NCBI GenBank assembly: GCA_900542265.1
Contig: UQML01000020.1
Span: 1 to 31,513 of the forward strand
DNA length: 31,513 nt
Direction of reading: 5' to 3'
Source of the DNA: an uncultured Eggerthella sp.
Lineage (GTDB): Bacteria > Actinomycetota > Coriobacteriia > Coriobacteriales > Eggerthellaceae
Position 1 is the stretch's first letter. Every line of letters begins with the position of its first letter. Shown here piece by piece: positions 1 to 8,614 of the stretch. A program made the position numbers and the translations under genes. The notes below the pieces were generated by a model. The model was given only the letters and a program-made list of their open reading frames with translations, searched no databases and was not told the DNA's origin.

Positions 1-3
1 AGT

Positions 4-36
4 TCGTCGGCAGCGTCAGATGTGTATAAGAGACAG
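4..36 (+). other. Nextera transposase adapter left on the contig end (artefact)
   Basis: Bases 4-36 match the Nextera read-1 transposase adapter, ending in the 19-bp mosaic end (18-36, AGATGTGTATAAGAGACAG). Bases 1-3 are probably also technical. Reading through the adapter produces a false N-terminus, M-C-I-R-D-S, from an ATG at position 20. It is not genomic sequence and the true contig starts at about base 37. Confidence 0.97.
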
Positions 37-37
37 T

Positions 38-1318
38 TCTTTATATGAGAAGTATCCCGTAAAGCGCGGTCTTCGCAATAATGATGGCTCTGGTGTTATT
101 GCGGGTATCACCAATATTTCTAATGTACATGGTTACCTAATGAATGAGGGAGAGAAAGTTCCCGATGAAGGAGAACTTACCTTTCGTGGATATTCTATCT
201 ATGACTTGCTCGGTGGAGGAGATACAACCAAGCGTTTTGGATATGAAGAAGTCGCTTACCTTCTTTTAATGGGGGAACTTCCTACGCAAGATCAGCTTGA
301 TTTGTTTGTGGCTGCACTTGATGCGCAGCGTGAGCTTCCTGATGGTTTTACGGCAACAAAGATCATGTCGACTACTTCTCCTGACTTGATGAATACGCTG
401 GCTCGTTCTGTGTTGATGCTTTATGCAGATGATGAGCGTGCTGAGGATCGTTCATATGATCATGAGATTTCAACGGCAATCAGTCTTATTTCCCGTTTAC
501 CTCGTATTATGGTTTTGGCTTATTACGCCAAGCGTGCAGCATACTATAACGAATCAATGATCATGCACCGTTTTGTACCGGGGCAATCCACTGCTGAGAC
601 TATCCTTTCTATGCTGCGTTCGGATCGTCAATTTACGCCCGAAGAGGCTCGTATGCTCGACATTATGATGTGCTTGCATGCTGAGCATGGTGGTGGCAAT
701 AATTCTACGTTTACCTGTCGTGTCCTTTCTTCTTCCGATACTGATCCTTACTCTGCTTATGCGGGTGCTATTGGTTCTTTAAAGGGTGCAAAACATGGTG
801 GTGCTAACCATCAAGTTTTAGCCATGCAAGCAGAGATCAAAGAAAACGTTGCTCATTGGGAAGATGACGATGAGGTTGCAAGCTATATTGCAAAAATCGT
901 CAATAAAGAGGCGTTTGATCATACTGGTCTTATCTACGGCATGGGTCATGCGGTGTACACCAAATCTGACCCACGCGCAATTATCTGCAAAGAGTTTGCA
1001 ACCAAGCTTGCCGCGGGTACTGAGTTTGAAGCTGAACTTAATCTGCTTAAGTCAATCGAGCGTTTAAGCCCTGAAGTCATTTTGCGTGAGAAGGGCACCA
1101 ATAAAGATATGTGCGCCAATGTTGATATGTATTCTGGCTTCGTGTATTCCATGATGGGTATTCCTGTTGATCTGCTGACTCCTTTGTTCGCCTGTTCGCG
1201 TATGGCGGGTTGGGCGGCTCATCGCTTCGAGGAGCTTGTCAGTGGCAAACGTATTATTCGTCCTGCGTACAAAACGGCTGTTAAGAGAAAAGACTATAAA
1301 GATATCGCTGAGCGTTAA
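38..1318 (+). CDS. gltA: Citrate synthase (5'-truncated by contig end)
   Basis: Condenses oxaloacetate and acetyl-CoA to citrate, the entry step of the TCA cycle or of a partial TCA branch supplying 2-oxoglutarate. About 427 genuine residues remain. Counting from the false ATG at 20, the first catalytic His region is LHAEHGGGNNSTF (about 219-231), followed by a GAKHGGAN segment, the second His motif GMGHAVYTKSDPR (307-319), and the catalytic Asp in NVDMYSG (367-373). The HGGGNNSTF variant, instead of the HEQNAS form of E. coli, is typical of citrate synthases in anaerobic Gram-positives. The C-terminus is complete (TAA at 1316-1318). The true start codon lies off the contig; the apparent ATG at 20 is adapter. 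Probably only a short N-terminal piece is missing. A 2-methylcitrate synthase activity cannot be excluded from sequence alone. Confidence 0.93.
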   Translation, partial: SLYEKYPVKRGLRNNDGSGVIAGITNISNVHGYLMNEGEKVPDEGELTFRGYSIYDLLGGGDTTKRFGYEEVAYLLLMGELPTQDQLDLFVAALDAQRELPDGFTATKIMSTTSPDLMNTLARSVLMLYADDERAEDRSYDHEISTAISLISRLPRIMVLAYYAKRAAYYNESMIMHRFVPGQSTAETILSMLRSDRQFTPEEARMLDIMMCLHAEHGGGNNSTFTCRVLSSSDTDPYSAYAGAIGSLKGAKHGGANHQVLAMQAEIKENVAHWEDDDEVASYIAKIVNKEAFDHTGLIYGMGHAVYTKSDPRAIICKEFATKLAAGTEFEAELNLLKSIERLSPEVILREKGTNKDMCANVDMYSGFVYSMMGIPVDLLTPLFACSRMAGWAAHRFEELVSGKRIIRPAYKTAVKRKDYKDIAER

Positions 1319-1333
1319 TCACGCATTAGGTTG

Positions 1334-1363
1334 GGTGGCAAGAACATTGATAGTCTTGCCACC
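1334..1363 (+). other. Intergenic hairpin after citrate synthase
   Basis: A perfect 10-bp stem (GGTGGCAAGA at 1334-1343 with TCTTGCCACC at 1354-1363) and a 10-nt loop lie 16 bases after the citrate synthase stop. No T-run follows, so it is not a standard intrinsic terminator. It may stabilise the 3' end of the upstream mRNA or attenuate read-through into glf. Confidence 0.5.
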
Positions 1364-1408
1364 GGTACGCACTGTTACGGTCTTCTGTTTAAAGGAGTGT
1401 CTCGCATT

Positions 1409-2590
1409 ATGACCACCCCATCGCCTACTCAAATTCAAGCATGTGTTCCTTACCATGACTCTTATGATTATTTGGTTGTTGGCGCAGGCATTACTGCCGC
1501 AGTATTTGCTCACGAGGCAGCAAAGGTGGGCAAACGAGTGCTCGTGATTGATCGGCGTGATCACATCGCAGGTAATATCTATACGCGCAAAGATCATGAC
1601 ATTAATGTGCATGTTTATGGGGCACACATTTTTCATACGTCACTTAAACCAGTGTGGGATTACGTCAACTGTTTTGCGGAATTCAACAACTACATCAACG
1701 CGCCTGTAGCGGTGTATCGCGACGAGCTTTACAATATGCCCTTTAATATGAATACCTTTTCTAAAATGTGGGGTATCCAAACGCCTGATGAAGCGCGTCA
1801 GATTATTGATGAACAAATTGCGCGTGAAGGTATTGAGACACCTGCAAACCTTGAAGAACAGGCTCTTTCGCTCGTAGGTCGTGATGTGTACGAGAAATTG
1901 GTAAAGGGCTACACAGAAAAGCAATGGGGACGTGATTGCAAAGATCTGCCAGCTTCTATCATCAAGCGTCTGCCGGTGCGTTTTATTTATGACAACAATT
2001 ATTTTAATGATCGCTACCAGGGAATTCCTATGGGCGGTTATACTGCTATGGTTGAGCGGATGTTTGGCGATACGGAAATCTTACTCAATACAGAGTATCG
2101 TGATTTCATTGCGCAGTATCCCACCCTTGCTAAGCGCATCATTTATTGTGGCCCGATTGATGAGTATTACGATTTTGATCTGGGTACGCTTGAGTATCGT
2201 TCTCTTCGTTTTGAAACTGAGCTTCTTGAAGAAGAAAATCATCAGGGTAATGCGGTCGTGAATTATACTGAGCGCGCCATTCCTTATACGCGCATTATCG
2301 AGCATAAACACTTTGAGTTTGGTAAAGATGAGAAGGGTAATACGATTCCTGTTACGGTGATTACCCGTGAATATCCTGCTAATTGGCAGCCAGGCGATGA
2401 GCCCTATTATCCTATTAATGATGAGCGCAACACCGCTCTTTATGAGCAGTATGAAAAACGTGCGCAGTCAGAAGGAACAGTTGTTTTTGCAGGTCGTTTA
2501 GGTGGTTATAAGTATTACGACATGGACAAAGCAATTGATGCGGCTTTTGATCTTGTTGAGCGCGAGCTTGGTGTGGATGTGCGTGCATAA
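1409..2590 (+). CDS. glf: UDP-galactopyranose mutase
   Basis: FAD enzyme that interconverts UDP-galactopyranose and UDP-galactofuranose, the galactofuranose donor for cell-surface glycans; cytoplasmic. The ATG at 1409 is chosen because AAAGGAGT (1391-1398) sits about 10 bases upstream; the in-frame ATG at 1331 has no such site and would overlap the intergenic hairpin. The protein is 393 residues, normal for the family. Near the N-terminus, YDYLVVGAGITAAVFA is the FAD Rossmann loop, followed by VLVIDRRDHIAGNIY and the family signature VYGAHIFHTS. Later come TEKQWGRD, CGPIDEYYDF, and the C-terminal FAGRLGGYKYYDMD flavin-binding segment. It stands alone between citrate synthase and a signalling gene; no galactofuranosyltransferase is next to it, although a GT2 enzyme lies at 17053-17988. 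Confidence 0.95.
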   Translation: MTTPSPTQIQACVPYHDSYDYLVVGAGITAAVFAHEAAKVGKRVLVIDRRDHIAGNIYTRKDHDINVHVYGAHIFHTSLKPVWDYVNCFAEFNNYINAPVAVYRDELYNMPFNMNTFSKMWGIQTPDEARQIIDEQIAREGIETPANLEEQALSLVGRDVYEKLVKGYTEKQWGRDCKDLPASIIKRLPVRFIYDNNYFNDRYQGIPMGGYTAMVERMFGDTEILLNTEYRDFIAQYPTLAKRIIYCGPIDEYYDFDLGTLEYRSLRFETELLEEENHQGNAVVNYTERAIPYTRIIEHKHFEFGKDEKGNTIPVTVITREYPANWQPGDEPYYPINDERNTALYEQYEKRAQSEGTVVFAGRLGGYKYYDMDKAIDAAFDLVERELGVDVRA

Positions 2591-2610
2591 GGGCGATAGA
2601 TAAAAGATAA

Positions 2611-2652
2611 AGCGCTGTGGGTGACGTAGTTTTGATTTCGTCGTGCTTTTTT
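2611..2652 (+). terminator. Possible imperfect intrinsic terminator after glf
   Basis: AGCGC (2611-2615) can pair with GTGCT (2643-2647), and an inner GACG can pair with CGTC, with an asymmetric bulge on the left side. Six T residues follow directly (2647-2652). Position just after glf supports termination, but the bulge makes the call weak. Confidence 0.35.
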
Positions 2653-2756
2653 CTAATAAAACAGTCGTTATTGGTAGCCAAACCGTTACTTTTGGCGCTA
2701 AACTCTAATTCTTAGGTTGTATTTGTGTTCGAATCTCATTGGTGAGGAGTCATGCC

Positions 2757-4898
2757 ATGTCTGATAATCTTGACGGCACTACCCCATCACTTTCTCATAA
2801 ACAAACTATCTTGATCGTTGATGATTCAATGATGAATCGTGCGTTGCTGGCAGATATGATTGGTGACGACTACGACATTATTGAAGCAGAAAATGGTATC
2901 GAGGCCATTGCTGCTATTCAAAATCAAGGTACCGCTATTTCGCTCATGCTTTTAGACATTGTGATGCCTGAGATGGATGGCTTTGAAGTGCTTGCGGTTA
3001 TGAATAAGAATAAGTGGATTGATGAGATCCCCGTGATCATGGTTTCTTCCGAGAGCGCTTCGTCCTATATTGAGCGGGCGTATGATCTGGGAGTGACAGA
3101 TTTTATCTCACGTCCTTTTGACGCTAATATTGTTCGTCGTCGTGTTACCAATACGTTGATGCTGTTTGCAAAGCAAAAAACGTTAATGGGTATGATTACC
3201 GATGAGGTCTATCAGCGTGAAAAAGATAACTCTCTGATGGTTTCTATCTTGAGCCATATTGTTGAGTTTAGAAATGGTGAGAGTTGTCTTCATGTTTTGC
3301 ACGTCTCTACTATGACAGAGCTGCTCTTAAATCAAGTAGTGAAAAAAACTGATCAGTATAATTTAAGTGCTAATGATGTTTCATTAATCTCTATGGCATC
3401 AAGTTTGCATGATATTGGTAAGATTTCCATTCCTGATAGTGTGCTTAATAAGCCTGGTAAGCTTACTGATGAAGAATTCGAAATCATGAAGACGCATGCT
3501 GCAGTTGGCTCTGAAATGCTTACGGATGTCCCCGTTCAGCAAGAGGAGCCGCTTGTTCGCGTTGCTTATGAAATTACTCGTTGGCATCATGAGCGTTATG
3601 ATGGACGAGGATATCCTGATGGTCTCGTAGGAGAAGAGATACCTATTTCAGCTCAAGTAGTTTCTCTTGCAGATGTCTATGATGCACTTACCTCAGAGCG
3701 TGTATACAAAAAGGCTTTTTCGCATGAGAAAGCTATGAAGATGATTCTGGGGGGAGAATGCGGAACCTTTAATCCCTTCTTGTTGCAGTGTTTGGTCGAT
3801 ATTGAAGATGAAATTCAAGAGCAGCTCAAGGTCACTTCATTAAGCACTCGTAGCGAACGTGATATTCAAAAGGTTATTGAGGAGACCCTTCTTCCTGGCT
3901 CCAATGCCGTTTCTAACAGGACATTGTCGCTCCTTGATTATGAGCGCATGAAATATCATTTCTTTGCTTCAATGTCTAATGAAATTCAGTATGAATATAC
4001 GCAAGATACTGATGTAATGCTTATTTCAGACTGGGGTATTCGAAAACTCAATCTTCCTGAGACAATTCGTGATCCGTATAACAACGAAGAGTTAAAGACG
4101 CTTTTTGGTAGTGATCGACTCAAGGCGCTCGGTAGAGCGCTGCGTAACACAACGCCAGAAAATCCTGTTGTCCATACAGACTTTGAGGTTGAGATTGATG
4201 GCGGATATCGCTGGTTCCATTTAACGGCACAAGCTATTTGGGTAGGCGATGACCATCCTGAATATCAGGGTTCATTGGGCAAGATGGTCGATGTTCACGA
4301 AAGACATGAACAATTAAACGATCTTACCTTTAAAGCTACTCATGATTCACTGACGGGCTTAATGAATCATTCTTATGCACGACAAGTGTTTGCTGACCGT
4401 ATGAAGTCCCATCCTGATGGTCGCTTTGTTTTGATTGTTATGGATATGGATCATTTTAAAAACGCCAATGACACCAAAGGGCATCTTTTTGGTGACCAGG
4501 TGCTGCAGTTCTTGGCTGAAATATTGACGCAGTGTGTGCGTGGAGACGATATCGTTGCACGTGTTGGTGGCGATGAGTTTGTTATTGGTATGGAAGTTAC
4601 CATTGACCCGGAACCGTTAATTGAGCGCATTTTTTCATCGATTCCTTCTGAATACGAGGGGTTTCCTATTTCGGTAAGCATGGGCATTGCATGCGCTCGC
4701 GGCAATGAGTGCAGTTATAATGCCCTTTTCAGATGTGCTGATGAGGCGCTCTACGACATGAAGAAAGCGGGTCGTGGCGGATATATCTTTAGCACATCAG
4801 CATTGAACGATGACGTGAATAAAGATGAAGTACATTCTGTTTTGTCGGTAATCGAATCGGCTCAGCAAGAGAATATAGAACTTGTAGAAAAGGAATAA
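2757..4898 (+). CDS. Response regulator with HD-GYP and GGDEF domains (cyclic-di-GMP turnover)
   Basis: A 713-residue cytoplasmic regulator. Start ATG 2757 follows GAGGAG (2744-2749) with 7-base spacing; a TTG at 2739 is in frame but overlaps this site. Domains: receiver (about 13-135, phospho-acceptor Asp67 in LLDIVMPEMDG), HD-GYP phosphodiesterase (about 160-370, His218-Asp219 and HHERYDGRGYP from 277), a PAS-like segment (about 400-520), and GGDEF diguanylate cyclase (about 525-685, intact GGDEF at 604-608). The residues RGDD five positions before GGDEF form a standard RxxD product-inhibition site. Both catalytic domains keep their key residues, so it could both make and degrade cyclic-di-GMP, with the balance set by phosphorylation and the PAS ligand. 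It is followed after 2 bases by an Hpt gene and then a hybrid kinase, so one phosphorelay is likely. Confidence 0.92.
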   Translation: MSDNLDGTTPSLSHKQTILIVDDSMMNRALLADMIGDDYDIIEAENGIEAIAAIQNQGTAISLMLLDIVMPEMDGFEVLAVMNKNKWIDEIPVIMVSSESASSYIERAYDLGVTDFISRPFDANIVRRRVTNTLMLFAKQKTLMGMITDEVYQREKDNSLMVSILSHIVEFRNGESCLHVLHVSTMTELLLNQVVKKTDQYNLSANDVSLISMASSLHDIGKISIPDSVLNKPGKLTDEEFEIMKTHAAVGSEMLTDVPVQQEEPLVRVAYEITRWHHERYDGRGYPDGLVGEEIPISAQVVSLADVYDALTSERVYKKAFSHEKAMKMILGGECGTFNPFLLQCLVDIEDEIQEQLKVTSLSTRSERDIQKVIEETLLPGSNAVSNRTLSLLDYERMKYHFFASMSNEIQYEYTQDTDVMLISDWGIRKLNLPETIRDPYNNEELKTLFGSDRLKALGRALRNTTPENPVVHTDFEVEIDGGYRWFHLTAQAIWVGDDHPEYQGSLGKMVDVHERHEQLNDLTFKATHDSLTGLMNHSYARQVFADRMKSHPDGRFVLIVMDMDHFKNANDTKGHLFGDQVLQFLAEILTQCVRGDDIVARVGGDEFVIGMEVTIDPEPLIERIFSSIPSEYEGFPISVSMGIACARGNECSYNALFRCADEALYDMKKAGRGGYIFSTSALNDDVNKDEVHSVLSVIESAQQENIELVEKE

Positions 4899-4900
4899 TT

Positions 4901-5278
4901 ATGGCAGCTATAGAAACATGCTATGCCGTTATTGGTGGCGATCTTGAAGGGGTTCGTGGTCGCCTTTTGACCGATGAGCGTATTCTAAAGTTTTTAGGTA
5001 TCTTTTTGCACGATACGAGTTACACGCAATTATTGAGCAGTCTCGAATCGGGTGATTTAAAAGAAGCATTTCGTGCGGCACACACTATGAAAGGCATTAG
5101 TCGTGATCTTGGGCTAACGCCGCTTTTTACCTATTCGGCACAGTTAGCTGACGTACTGCGTCCTGATGAAGAAGGAAACCCTGCGGGTCCTTTGGAGTGT
5201 GTTGATGATTTAGTTGCACAGATTAGTGGTGCCTACCAGATCACAGTTGATGCTATAGGCGCTTTGCAAACAAGTTAA
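4901..5278 (+). CDS. Hpt domain phosphotransfer protein
   Basis: A free-standing 125-residue histidine phosphotransfer protein. The Hpt signature AAHTMKGISRDLGL contains the phospho-accepting His61, and the rest is predicted helical, as expected for the four-helix Hpt bundle. The start ATG lies 2 bases after the upstream stop, with AAAAGGA at the end of the upstream gene as ribosome site, so the two are translationally linked. In multistep phosphorelays, Hpt proteins carry phosphate between the receiver of a hybrid kinase and a terminal response regulator. Here both candidates flank it: the hybrid kinase at 5362-8349 and the cyclic-di-GMP response regulator at 2757-4898. That assignment is inferred from order, not shown. 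Confidence 0.88.
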   Translation: MAAIETCYAVIGGDLEGVRGRLLTDERILKFLGIFLHDTSYTQLLSSLESGDLKEAFRAAHTMKGISRDLGLTPLFTYSAQLADVLRPDEEGNPAGPLECVDDLVAQISGAYQITVDAIGALQTS

Positions 5279-5306
5279 ACTACAGTAGCATTACGTACCA
5301 AGAGGG

Positions 5307-5342
5307 CTGTCTTCAGGTTGCAATCTGTCTTCAGCATAAGAC
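5307..5342 (+). repeat. Direct repeat and small hairpin between Hpt and kinase genes
   Basis: CTGTCTTCAG occurs at 5307-5316 and again at 5325-5334, an 18-base period. The second copy overlaps a small hairpin (GTCTT 5327-5331, AAGAC 5338-5342). The site lies in the 83-base gap upstream of the kinase start and could be a regulator site, but nothing else supports this. Confidence 0.3.
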
Positions 5343-5361
5343 GGAAAAAGTAAGGGTAATC

Positions 5362-8349
5362 ATGGGTGATTCATCGACAAAAATAACACGCAACCGCATC
5401 ATAATGGCATTGGTTGCTCTTTTTATTATCATCGTTGCCTTCGCGTTATTCTTACAAGCAAATCAGCACCGAATTGAAGATCAGAATGCTGATTATTTAG
5501 CAGGATCTACTCAGCAAACCGCACGTCGTATTGATGATCTTCTCACTAATGCGTCTACTAATATTGCTACTGTTGCGGGCGTCTATCAGGATTCACTTAC
5601 TGCGCCTCATTTTAATCCCGAAGATTTGAGCAGTCTTGTCGGTCGAACTCCTTTTGATTATTTGCTTTTTGTTGCACCTGATGGAACGTGTTATGACAGC
5701 CTAGGTCGTGAAGGTAACGCGAGTTCTCAAGAATACTATCTTGAGGGGATGAGAGGGAAAACGGGTATTTGTTCTGTTTTTGGAACTGTTTTTCCCAATA
5801 GCGAAAATGGCGAAAGTAGCAATGCGCTCGCATTTTATTCACCGCTCTATTATGATGGCGAGCAGATTGGCTTGCTGGTAGGAGCGTATACAGAAAACAC
5901 CATTACTGATGTCATGGCTACGTACTTTTTTGGCGAGCAGACCACAACATATTTGTGTGATCGTGATGGCAATATTTTGGCTCGCGCAAGTGTATTCTCG
6001 GTTAAAGTTGAAGACATCTTTGAGCTTTATGCAGAAGCTTCCAACGACATCACTAAAGATGAACTAAAACAGGCTTTTGAGGAAGGTCAGTCAGTAAGTT
6101 TTGCCTATAATTCATCTTCAGGCGCGGGTACAGCATATGTTATGAAGCTGCCTTCATTTGATTGGGTTATTTTGCGTACCTTCCCCGCTTCTATTACTGA
6201 TCGCATGGTAGGAAACGCCAATCAAGCAGGAGTGCTTTTACTTGCAGGTATTGTGGTTGCATTCTTGATTTTTATTGTTTCGCTGATTTTGCAGTCGCGT
6301 CGTCAGCGTGAGCAATTGTTGTTAGAAAAGCATCAATCAGATCGCATTGTGGATGCATCGCTTAATTTGTTTAAACGATTTGTTGTGATTGACCTGACAG
6401 ACAATACGTATCTGTACGTGAAGAACGAAACGGTAAGCAAGGGGTTGTCGCCTAAAGGCGCTTTCAGTGATTTGAAAGCGTATTGGACCGAGCGTGCATG
6501 CGATGAGTCGAGCATGGCGGCAATCGCAGAAATATATTCGAAAGAAAACCTTGAACGCGAATTGACGACTGATGTTCCGTTTGTGCAGGCTGAGTATCGT
6601 GTTAAGAATGACGAAGGCGGACAAGAGTGGATCCAGTCTTCCGTTTTGTGTCTTGAGCGTGATGGTCTGGGACGACCTACCGCAGTGCTTTTTGCGGCAC
6701 AAGATGTAACAGAAATTAAGCAACGCGAACAGACTATTAGAGAAGCGCTCGAAGAAGCTTATCAAGCAGCTGATCAAGCGTCACGCGCCAAGAGCGACTT
6801 CCTCAATAGTATGAGCCACGATATCCGCACGCCTATGAATTCTATTATGGGCTTGACTGCTATCGCCTCAATGCATATTGAAGACACTGATCGCGTGAAG
6901 GATTGCTTAGGAAAAATTACCCTTGCAAGTCGTCATTTATTAGGGCTGATCAATGAAGTTCTTGATATGGCAAAGATCGAATCGGGTAATATTGGCTTGT
7001 CTGAAGAGGATTTTGATCTTTCGGAGTCTGTTGAAAGCCTCTTAAGTATTATTACTCCACAGGTTAATGCCAAGCATCAAAACCTCAAGGTCGATATCGC
7101 TGATATTGAGCATGAGCATGTTGTAGGTGACCCTATGCGCTTGCAGCAGGTTTTTGTCAATATTATGGGCAATTCCATCAAATTTACCCCTGAAGGGGGA
7201 ACAGTATCACTTCACATTCGTGAGCTATCGAGTCGTTTACCAGGCACCGCTTGCTATGAGTTTGTGTTTGAAGATACGGGATGCGGCATGAGCGAAGAAT
7301 TTGTTAAGCGTGTTTTTGAGCCGTTTTCGCGTGCTAATGATTCTCGTGTTACCAAGGTCGAAGGAACGGGTCTTGGCATGTCCATCGTAAAAAATGTTGT
7401 ATCGCTCATGAATGGCACTATTGATGTTAAATCAACGCTTGGTGAGGGAACTACCTTTACTGTTATTGTTCAACTCAAACTTCAAGATCGTCATCATGAG
7501 GATGTAGAAGACTTGGTCGATTTGCGTGTATTAGTGGCTGACGATGAATTGGCAACGTGTGAGAGTGCTGTTGATATGCTCAATAGCCTTGGCATGAAGG
7601 CGGAGTATGTTTTGTCGGGTGATGATGCCTGCGAGCGTGTAAAGACTGCCCACGAACAAGGCCTCGACTACAATGTCATCATTCTCGATTGGAAGATGCC
7701 GGGTAAGAGTGGACTTGAAGCAGCGCGTATTATTCGCAGTATTGTGCCTGAAGGATTGCCTATCATTATTCTTTCTGCCTACGATTGGAGCGCTATTGAA
7801 CAAGAAGCGCGCCAGGTAGGAATTGATGCTTTTATCTCAAAACCGCTTTTCCGTTCTCGTCTTGTTTCTACCTTGCAAGATTTGCTGTCTGATTATGTTA
7901 GCGAAGAGCAGATTAGTGATTCTAAATCTCTGGAGTTATGTGCCTACGAGGGATATCGCATTTTGCTTACTGAAGACAATGATCTTGCGGCTGCTATTGC
8001 ACAAGATATTTTGGGCATGACAGGAGCCGAGGTTGATCATGCTGAAAATGGCAAGCGAGCTCTTGATATGGTGCTTGAGCATGATCCAGGATACTACGAT
8101 ATGATCTTTATGGATATTCAGATGCCTATCATGAATGGATATGAGGCTGCGCACGCTATTCGCTCAGCTGCACAAGATGGGCGAGCTGATCTTGCGGAGA
8201 TTCCGATTGTTGCGCTTACGGCAGATGCCTTTACAGAAGATATGCAAAAAGCAAAAGATGCTGGCATGAATGATCATATGTCTAAGCCGCTTGAGATTCC
8301 TGTCTTGATCAAGATGCTTAATACTTGGATGCCTCCTCGGGCTGAGTAA
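5362..8349 (+). CDS. Membrane hybrid histidine kinase with two receiver domains
   Basis: A 995-residue sensor kinase. Layout: N-terminal membrane helix (about 12-32), an extracytoplasmic Cache-like sensor (about 35-285), second helix (about 290-311), PAS-like domain (about 325-455), HisKA with His486 in MSHDIRTPMNSIMG, HATPase (N box near 600, DTGCGM from 638, EGTGLGMS), receiver 1 with Asp776 (ILDWKMPGKSG), and receiver 2 with Asp918 (FMDIQMPIMNG). All phosphotransfer residues are present. It should autophosphorylate on an external signal and pass phosphate through its receivers, probably to the Hpt protein encoded 83 bases upstream. The start ATG 5362 is preceded by AAGGG. It is a paralogue of the kinase at 14109-16844; the two share the Cache/PAS/HisKA plan and the receiver sequence GYYD..FMDIQMP. 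The sensed ligand is unknown. Confidence 0.93.
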   Translation: MGDSSTKITRNRIIMALVALFIIIVAFALFLQANQHRIEDQNADYLAGSTQQTARRIDDLLTNASTNIATVAGVYQDSLTAPHFNPEDLSSLVGRTPFDYLLFVAPDGTCYDSLGREGNASSQEYYLEGMRGKTGICSVFGTVFPNSENGESSNALAFYSPLYYDGEQIGLLVGAYTENTITDVMATYFFGEQTTTYLCDRDGNILARASVFSVKVEDIFELYAEASNDITKDELKQAFEEGQSVSFAYNSSSGAGTAYVMKLPSFDWVILRTFPASITDRMVGNANQAGVLLLAGIVVAFLIFIVSLILQSRRQREQLLLEKHQSDRIVDASLNLFKRFVVIDLTDNTYLYVKNETVSKGLSPKGAFSDLKAYWTERACDESSMAAIAEIYSKENLERELTTDVPFVQAEYRVKNDEGGQEWIQSSVLCLERDGLGRPTAVLFAAQDVTEIKQREQTIREALEEAYQAADQASRAKSDFLNSMSHDIRTPMNSIMGLTAIASMHIEDTDRVKDCLGKITLASRHLLGLINEVLDMAKIESGNIGLSEEDFDLSESVESLLSIITPQVNAKHQNLKVDIADIEHEHVVGDPMRLQQVFVNIMGNSIKFTPEGGTVSLHIRELSSRLPGTACYEFVFEDTGCGMSEEFVKRVFEPFSRANDSRVTKVEGTGLGMSIVKNVVSLMNGTIDVKSTLGEGTTFTVIVQLKLQDRHHEDVEDLVDLRVLVADDELATCESAVDMLNSLGMKAEYVLSGDDACERVKTAHEQGLDYNVIILDWKMPGKSGLEAARIIRSIVPEGLPIIILSAYDWSAIEQEARQVGIDAFISKPLFRSRLVSTLQDLLSDYVSEEQISDSKSLELCAYEGYRILLTEDNDLAAAIAQDILGMTGAEVDHAENGKRALDMVLEHDPGYYDMIFMDIQMPIMNGYEAAHAIRSAAQDGRADLAEIPIVALTADAFTEDMQKAKDAGMNDHMSKPLEIPVLIKMLNTWMPPRAE

Positions 8350-8425
8350 TGTAATATTTTCAGCAATTCTGGGAACAAACCAAGATCATAATTTACTAAA
8401 GTAATATTTGCAGGAGATGCTTCAT

Positions 8426-8521
8426 ATGAGGTTATCTATCGGGCATGATTCTTTCGGGCAAAAGAATATGAAGGCTCTTGCAGGTATTTGCAATCAGGCT
8501 TGTTCCTATATGTTTGTATAG
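8426..8521 (+). CDS. Possible 31-residue small ORF (leader peptide?)
   Basis: An ATG at 8426 with AGGAGA (8412-8417) about 9 bases upstream opens a 31-codon frame ending in TAG at 8519-8521. The peptide begins MRLSIGHDSFGQKNMKALAG and ends CNQACSYMFV, with two cysteines near the C-terminus. Its last ten codons overlap the left arm of the hairpin at 8492-8535. It resembles no family I know. It could be a leader peptide, a small secreted or signalling peptide, or a chance ORF. The spaced Shine-Dalgarno site is the only positive evidence. Confidence 0.28.
   Translation: MRLSIGHDSFGQKNMKALAGICNQACSYMFV
8448..8467 (+). other. Small hairpin in the 8350-8671 gap
   Basis: ATTCTTT (8448-8454) and AAAGAAT (8461-8467) form a 7-bp stem around CGGGCA. 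It lies inside the possible small ORF and 24 bases before the larger hairpin. Confidence 0.35.
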
Positions 8522-8535
8522 AAACAGGCCTGATT
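8492..8535 (+). terminator. Long hairpin downstream of the hybrid kinase gene
   Basis: Two 19-base arms (8492-8510 and 8517-8535) around a 6-base loop pair with one G-U and one mismatch. The core is AATCAGGC with GCCTGATT. No immediate T-run follows, but bases 8549-8579 are entirely free of A and rich in T, and continue so to 8591 except for one A. The hairpin plus T-rich tract could terminate the signalling operon. The remainder of the 8350-8671 gap holds the possible small ORF and a promoter near 8615. Confidence 0.45.
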
Positions 8536-8614
8536 ATGTCTAGAGGTACTTTTCTGTTTTTGTCTGTCTTTGGGTGTCTATCTTTGTTGTGATGTATAAA
8601 GATTGGGTGCTACG

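Noticed and set aside
20..37. ATG at base 20 as the citrate synthase start
   Set aside because: It lies in the Nextera adapter; the encoded MCIRDS is a known artefact type.
1331..1408. Longer N-terminus for glf from the ATG at 1331
   Set aside because: The extension overlaps an intergenic hairpin, lacks a ribosome site, and the ATG at 1409 has AAAGGAGT upstream.
2677..2696. GCCAAA/TTTGGC hairpin as a cyclic-di-GMP riboswitch before the GGDEF gene
   Set aside because: Only a 6-bp stem; none of the conserved GEMM core sequence is present.
6337..6777. 146-residue minus-strand ORF inside the kinase gene
   Set aside because: It lies wholly inside a well-supported hybrid kinase gene, has no ribosome site or recognisable domain, and is a frame shadow.
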